Of a stretch of 64,000 bases of DNA, positions 61,598-64,000 are shown piece after piece. A model generated the notes under the pieces. The model was not told the origin of the DNA and did not search any database. It saw nothing but the letters and a program-made list of their open reading frames with translations. Position 1 is the first letter of the stretch. The number at the start of each line of letters is the position of its first letter. The translations under genes and the position numbers were made by a program. The stretch spans positions 496,001 through 560,000 of the forward strand of contig NZ_JAANPV010000001.1 in NCBI RefSeq assembly GCF_011290505.1, written 5' to 3'. Origin of the DNA: Paenalcaligenes suwonensis. GTDB taxonomy: Bacteria; Pseudomonadota; Gammaproteobacteria; Burkholderiales; Burkholderiaceae_B.

Positions 61598-64000
61598 GGT
61601 GGCTAACCCTCTTTATTGTGCGTCCTGTTGCCACCACCTTAGTGTGTTTGGCGATGGTGGGAGCGGGGGTGCTGTCGCTATTTATGCTGCCTGTTGCGCC
61701 GCTGCCCGAGATGGATTTTCCCATGATCATGGTAGAGGCACGGCTGTCTGGTGCTAGCCCTGAAACCATGTCGTCCAGTGTGGCCATGCCGTTAGAACAG
61801 TCCTTAGGCTCGATTTCGGGGGTGATGGAAATGACATCACGCAGCTCCGAGGGCTCTACACGCATTACATTGATGTTTGACCTTGATCAGGACATCAACA
61901 ATGCAGCACGTGAAGTGCAGGCGGCTATTAATCAGGCACGCCCTATGTTGCCGTCGGGTATGCGTGACCCACCCTCCTATTTCAAGGTGAACCCATCCTC
62001 CATGCCGGTGATGGTGTTGGCCATGACCTCACCCATTGCTACACCTGCCGAGCTATATGACTTGGCGACCACCATCGTTGCGCAAAAATTAGCGCAGGTT
62101 AAAGGCGTGGGCGAGGTGTCGGTGGGCGGTTCGTCATTGCCGGCTGTGCGCATTAGTTTGAACCCGCGTTTGCTGAGCAGCATGGGCGTGTCGCTGGATG
62201 AAGTACGCAGTGCCTTAGCACGGGAAAATGCCATAGGCCCTAACGGCTACTTAGAAAATAGCGATCACCAGTGGTATGTGAACTCGGGGGCGCAGATGAG
62301 TCGTGCCCAGCAGTTTAGGCCCTTGATCGTGGCATGGCGAAACGGTAACCCTATACGCTTAAGCGATGTGGCGTTAGTAGAAGACAGCACCGAAACCTTA
62401 TATAACGCGGGATTTTCTAACGAAAAACCAGCAGTGCTGTTGATAGTGCGGCGACAAGCCGATGCCAATATTATTGAAACGGTAGACGCGATTCGCGACA
62501 AACTGCCGGACTTCGAAGCCATGATGCCGGCGGATGTGCATTTGTCGGTAGCGCAAGATCGTACACCTAGTATTCGGGCCTCATTAGAAGAAGCACGCAA
62601 AACACTGATCATTGCCATGGTGCTGGTAGTGCTCGTGGTATTGGCGTTTTTGCGTGATTGGCGGGCAGCGCTGATTCCGGCCATTGCCGTACCGGCATCG
62701 TTATTAAGTGCGTTTTCGCTGGTGTATTTTTTTGGCTTTTCCTTAAACACCATTTCGTTGATGGCCTTAATTATTTCCACTGGTTTTGTGGTGGACGATG
62801 CCATTGTGGTGTTGGAAAGTGTCATGCGCCATGTAGAGCGTGGGGTCAAACCATTTAGAGCGGCCATACGAGGGGTGCGCGAGGTAGGCTTTACGGTGCT
62901 GGCGATGAGTATTTCGCTGGTGGCGGTATTTATCCCCTTGTGGCTAGTGGGGGGCTTAGTGGGGCAGCTCTTTAAAGAGTTTGCCGTGACCTTATCTGTG
63001 GCCATCTTTTTCTCGCTGCTGATTTCGCTCATGCTAACGCCCATGATGGCGGCCAGATTATTGCCTGATACGCCTAAAGCAAAACCTATGTTTCAAGGCG
63101 TGAGCCGCGTCTTAGGCTATGTAGGCCATGTGTTTGCGGTGGCCTATCAACGCAGTTTGTCGTGGGCATTGCGACATAAGCGCTTAACGTTGCTATCGCT
63201 ATTTTTGGCTATTGTGCTGAATGGCTATTTGTTCGCCGTAATCCCTAAGGGCTTATTTCCCCAGCAGGATACGGGGCAGCTAATGGGCTTTTTTAGGGTA
63301 GATAAAGGTACCTCGTTTCAAGGCATGCTGCCTAAGCTGGATAAGTTTAGAACAGTGTTGATGAATGACCCCGCCGTGCAAAGTGTGGCGGTGTTTGCGG
63401 GTGGTCAGGGAGCCAGCACCAGTTCTACGATTCTGATTGAGTTAAAGCCTTTAGACGAACGTGATGCCAACGCCAATACAGTCGTTGCACGGTTGCGAGA
63501 ACAGTTGCAGTCTGAACCGGGAGCACGCATGTTCCTGACCCCACAGCAGGATATTTTTGTGGGCGGAGCAGGGCGTGCAGGGGCGTATCAGTACAGTTTG
63601 TTAGGCAGCGATTTGGTATTGCTTAAAGAGTGGATGCCAAAAGTCAGGCGTGCGATGGCCGCGTTGCCAGAGCTTACCGATGTGGAAGCTGACTCAGAGG
63701 AACCCGGTTGGCGCGTAGAAATGCGTATAGACCGCGAAAAAGCGACCAGCTTAGGGGTAGATATGGCCTTGATTGCCTCTACGCTGAATAACTCGTTTAG
63801 CCAACGACAAGTGTCGGTGGTGTATGGGCGCTTGAATCAGTACAACATTGTGTTGGGGGTAGAAGAACGCTTTGCTCAGGATGTAGAAGCGCTTAAGCAA
63901 GTAGAGGTAATCAGCAAAGATGGAAATCGTATTCCGTTGTCTACCTTTACCGATTTTGTACCGGGTTCTGCACCGTTGAGTGTGAATCACGAAGGGTTAT
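61594..64000 (+). CDS. mdtC: RND multidrug efflux permease, MdtC-like (cut by window end)
   Basis: The frame starts at ATG 61594, overlapping the mdtB stop, and stays open to the right edge (about 802 codons of an expected 1020-1040). It begins [20 protein letters not shown] and shows the RND pattern: [39 protein letters not shown] in TM4 and [16 protein letters not shown]. With mdtA and mdtB it completes the heteromeric pump; an outer-membrane factor gene may follow to the right. No defect is visible in the part present. Confidence 0.92.
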   Translation, partial: MRWLTLFIVRPVATTLVCLAMVGAGVLSLFMLPVAPLPEMDFPMIMVEARLSGASPETMSSSVAMPLEQSLGSISGVMEMTSRSSEGSTRITLMFDLDQDINNAAREVQAAINQARPMLPSGMRDPPSYFKVNPSSMPVMVLAMTSPIATPAELYDLATTIVAQKLAQVKGVGEVSVGGSSLPAVRISLNPRLLSSMGVSLDEVRSALARENAIGPNGYLENSDHQWYVNSGAQMSRAQQFRPLIVAWRNGNPIRLSDVALVEDSTETLYNAGFSNEKPAVLLIVRRQADANIIETVDAIRDKLPDFEAMMPADVHLSVAQDRTPSIRASLEEARKTLIIAMVLVVLVVLAFLRDWRAALIPAIAVPASLLSAFSLVYFFGFSLNTISLMALIISTGFVVDDAIVVLESVMRHVERGVKPFRAAIRGVREVGFTVLAMSISLVAVFIPLWLVGGLVGQLFKEFAVTLSVAIFFSLLISLMLTPMMAARLLPDTPKAKPMFQGVSRVLGYVGHVFAVAYQRSLSWALRHKRLTLLSLFLAIVLNGYLFAVIPKGLFPQQDTGQLMGFFRVDKGTSFQGMLPKLDKFRTVLMNDPAVQSVAVFAGGQGASTSSTILIELKPLDERDANANTVVARLREQLQSEPGARMFLTPQQDIFVGGAGRAGAYQYSLLGSDLVLLKEWMPKVRRAMAALPELTDVEADSEEPGWRVEMRIDREKATSLGVDMALIASTLNNSFSQRQVSVVYGRLNQYNIVLGVEERFAQDVEALKQVEVISKDGNRIPLSTFTDFVPGSAPLSVNHEGL

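Noticed and set aside
1-64000. tRNA, rRNA, CRISPR arrays, prophage or integrase genes
   Set aside because: The intergenic gaps were read for cloverleaf features, regularly spaced repeats and attachment sites; none was found.

Overview
The window looks like chromosomal DNA of a betaproteobacterium of the order Burkholderiales, most likely family Alcaligenaceae. This rests on gene content and order (prepilin peptidase-coaE-zapD, TRAP-TAXI with DUF1850, TrhO, FabI, fused PntA) and on moderate GC. The genus cannot be fixed by reading. I see no rRNA, tRNA, CRISPR array, insertion sequence or prophage; gene density is high and almost every ORF is a housekeeping, transport or envelope gene.

Layout. 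1-2.5 kb: polyamine-type ABC permease overlapping an acyl-CoA ligase. 2.5-4.1 kb: yggT with a tiny Lys/Ala-rich gene before it, then a lipoprotein. 4.3-7.2 kb: pntAB. 7.3-7.8 kb: a composite hairpin repeat. 7.8-14.5 kb (minus): a six-gene envelope-modification operon (LTA-synthase-type sulfatase, GtrA, GT2, GT39) that ends in its own response regulator and sensor kinase, with PmrA-like direct repeats in its promoter. 14.8-20 kb: gltX, gltS, a Fur-type siderophore receptor. 20-25.4 kb: LysR/allE, membrane hydrolase, trhO, a GST. 25.4-26 kb: second copy of the composite repeat, inverted. 26-35 kb: fabI-mltD-gloB, divergent from methyltransferase-rnhA-RND pump-dnaQ (the E. coli mltD-gloB-yafS-rnhA-dnaQ block with a pump inserted). 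35-39 kb: a degenerate PAS histidine kinase, a GNAT enzyme, a probable small RNA, an unknown TTG-start protein. 39-43 kb: TRAP-TAXI transporter and a YcgR-like PilZ protein. 43-53 kb: a minus-strand block (FAD oxidase, livJHMGF, cupin regulator, ornithine/lysine-cyclodeaminase family enzyme) divergent from an ALDH7-type dehydrogenase. 53-57 kb: small regulators, prepilin peptidase, coaE, zapD. 57-64 kb: mdtABC-like RND operon, the third gene cut by the window edge.

Most interesting points. (1) Two roughly 450-bp composite repeats lie between convergent gene ends; each holds two long hairpins in opposite orientation with a shared apical sequence and at least one compensatory stem change. (2) The 43-53 kb block can be read as lysine -> pipecolate -> piperideine-6-carboxylate -> aminoadipate catabolism with its own uptake system, but livJ and livM each carry a one-base frameshift. 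(3) The envelope operon has three or four CTTGAT-like repeats on an 11-nt period just upstream of its probable promoter, which suggests autoregulation by the embedded two-component system. (4) A strong extended -10 promoter, overlapped by an 8-N8-8 palindrome, and an intrinsic terminator define a candidate small RNA of about 110 nt. Start sites were chosen by ribosome-binding site and family alignment wherever the longest frame was implausible.
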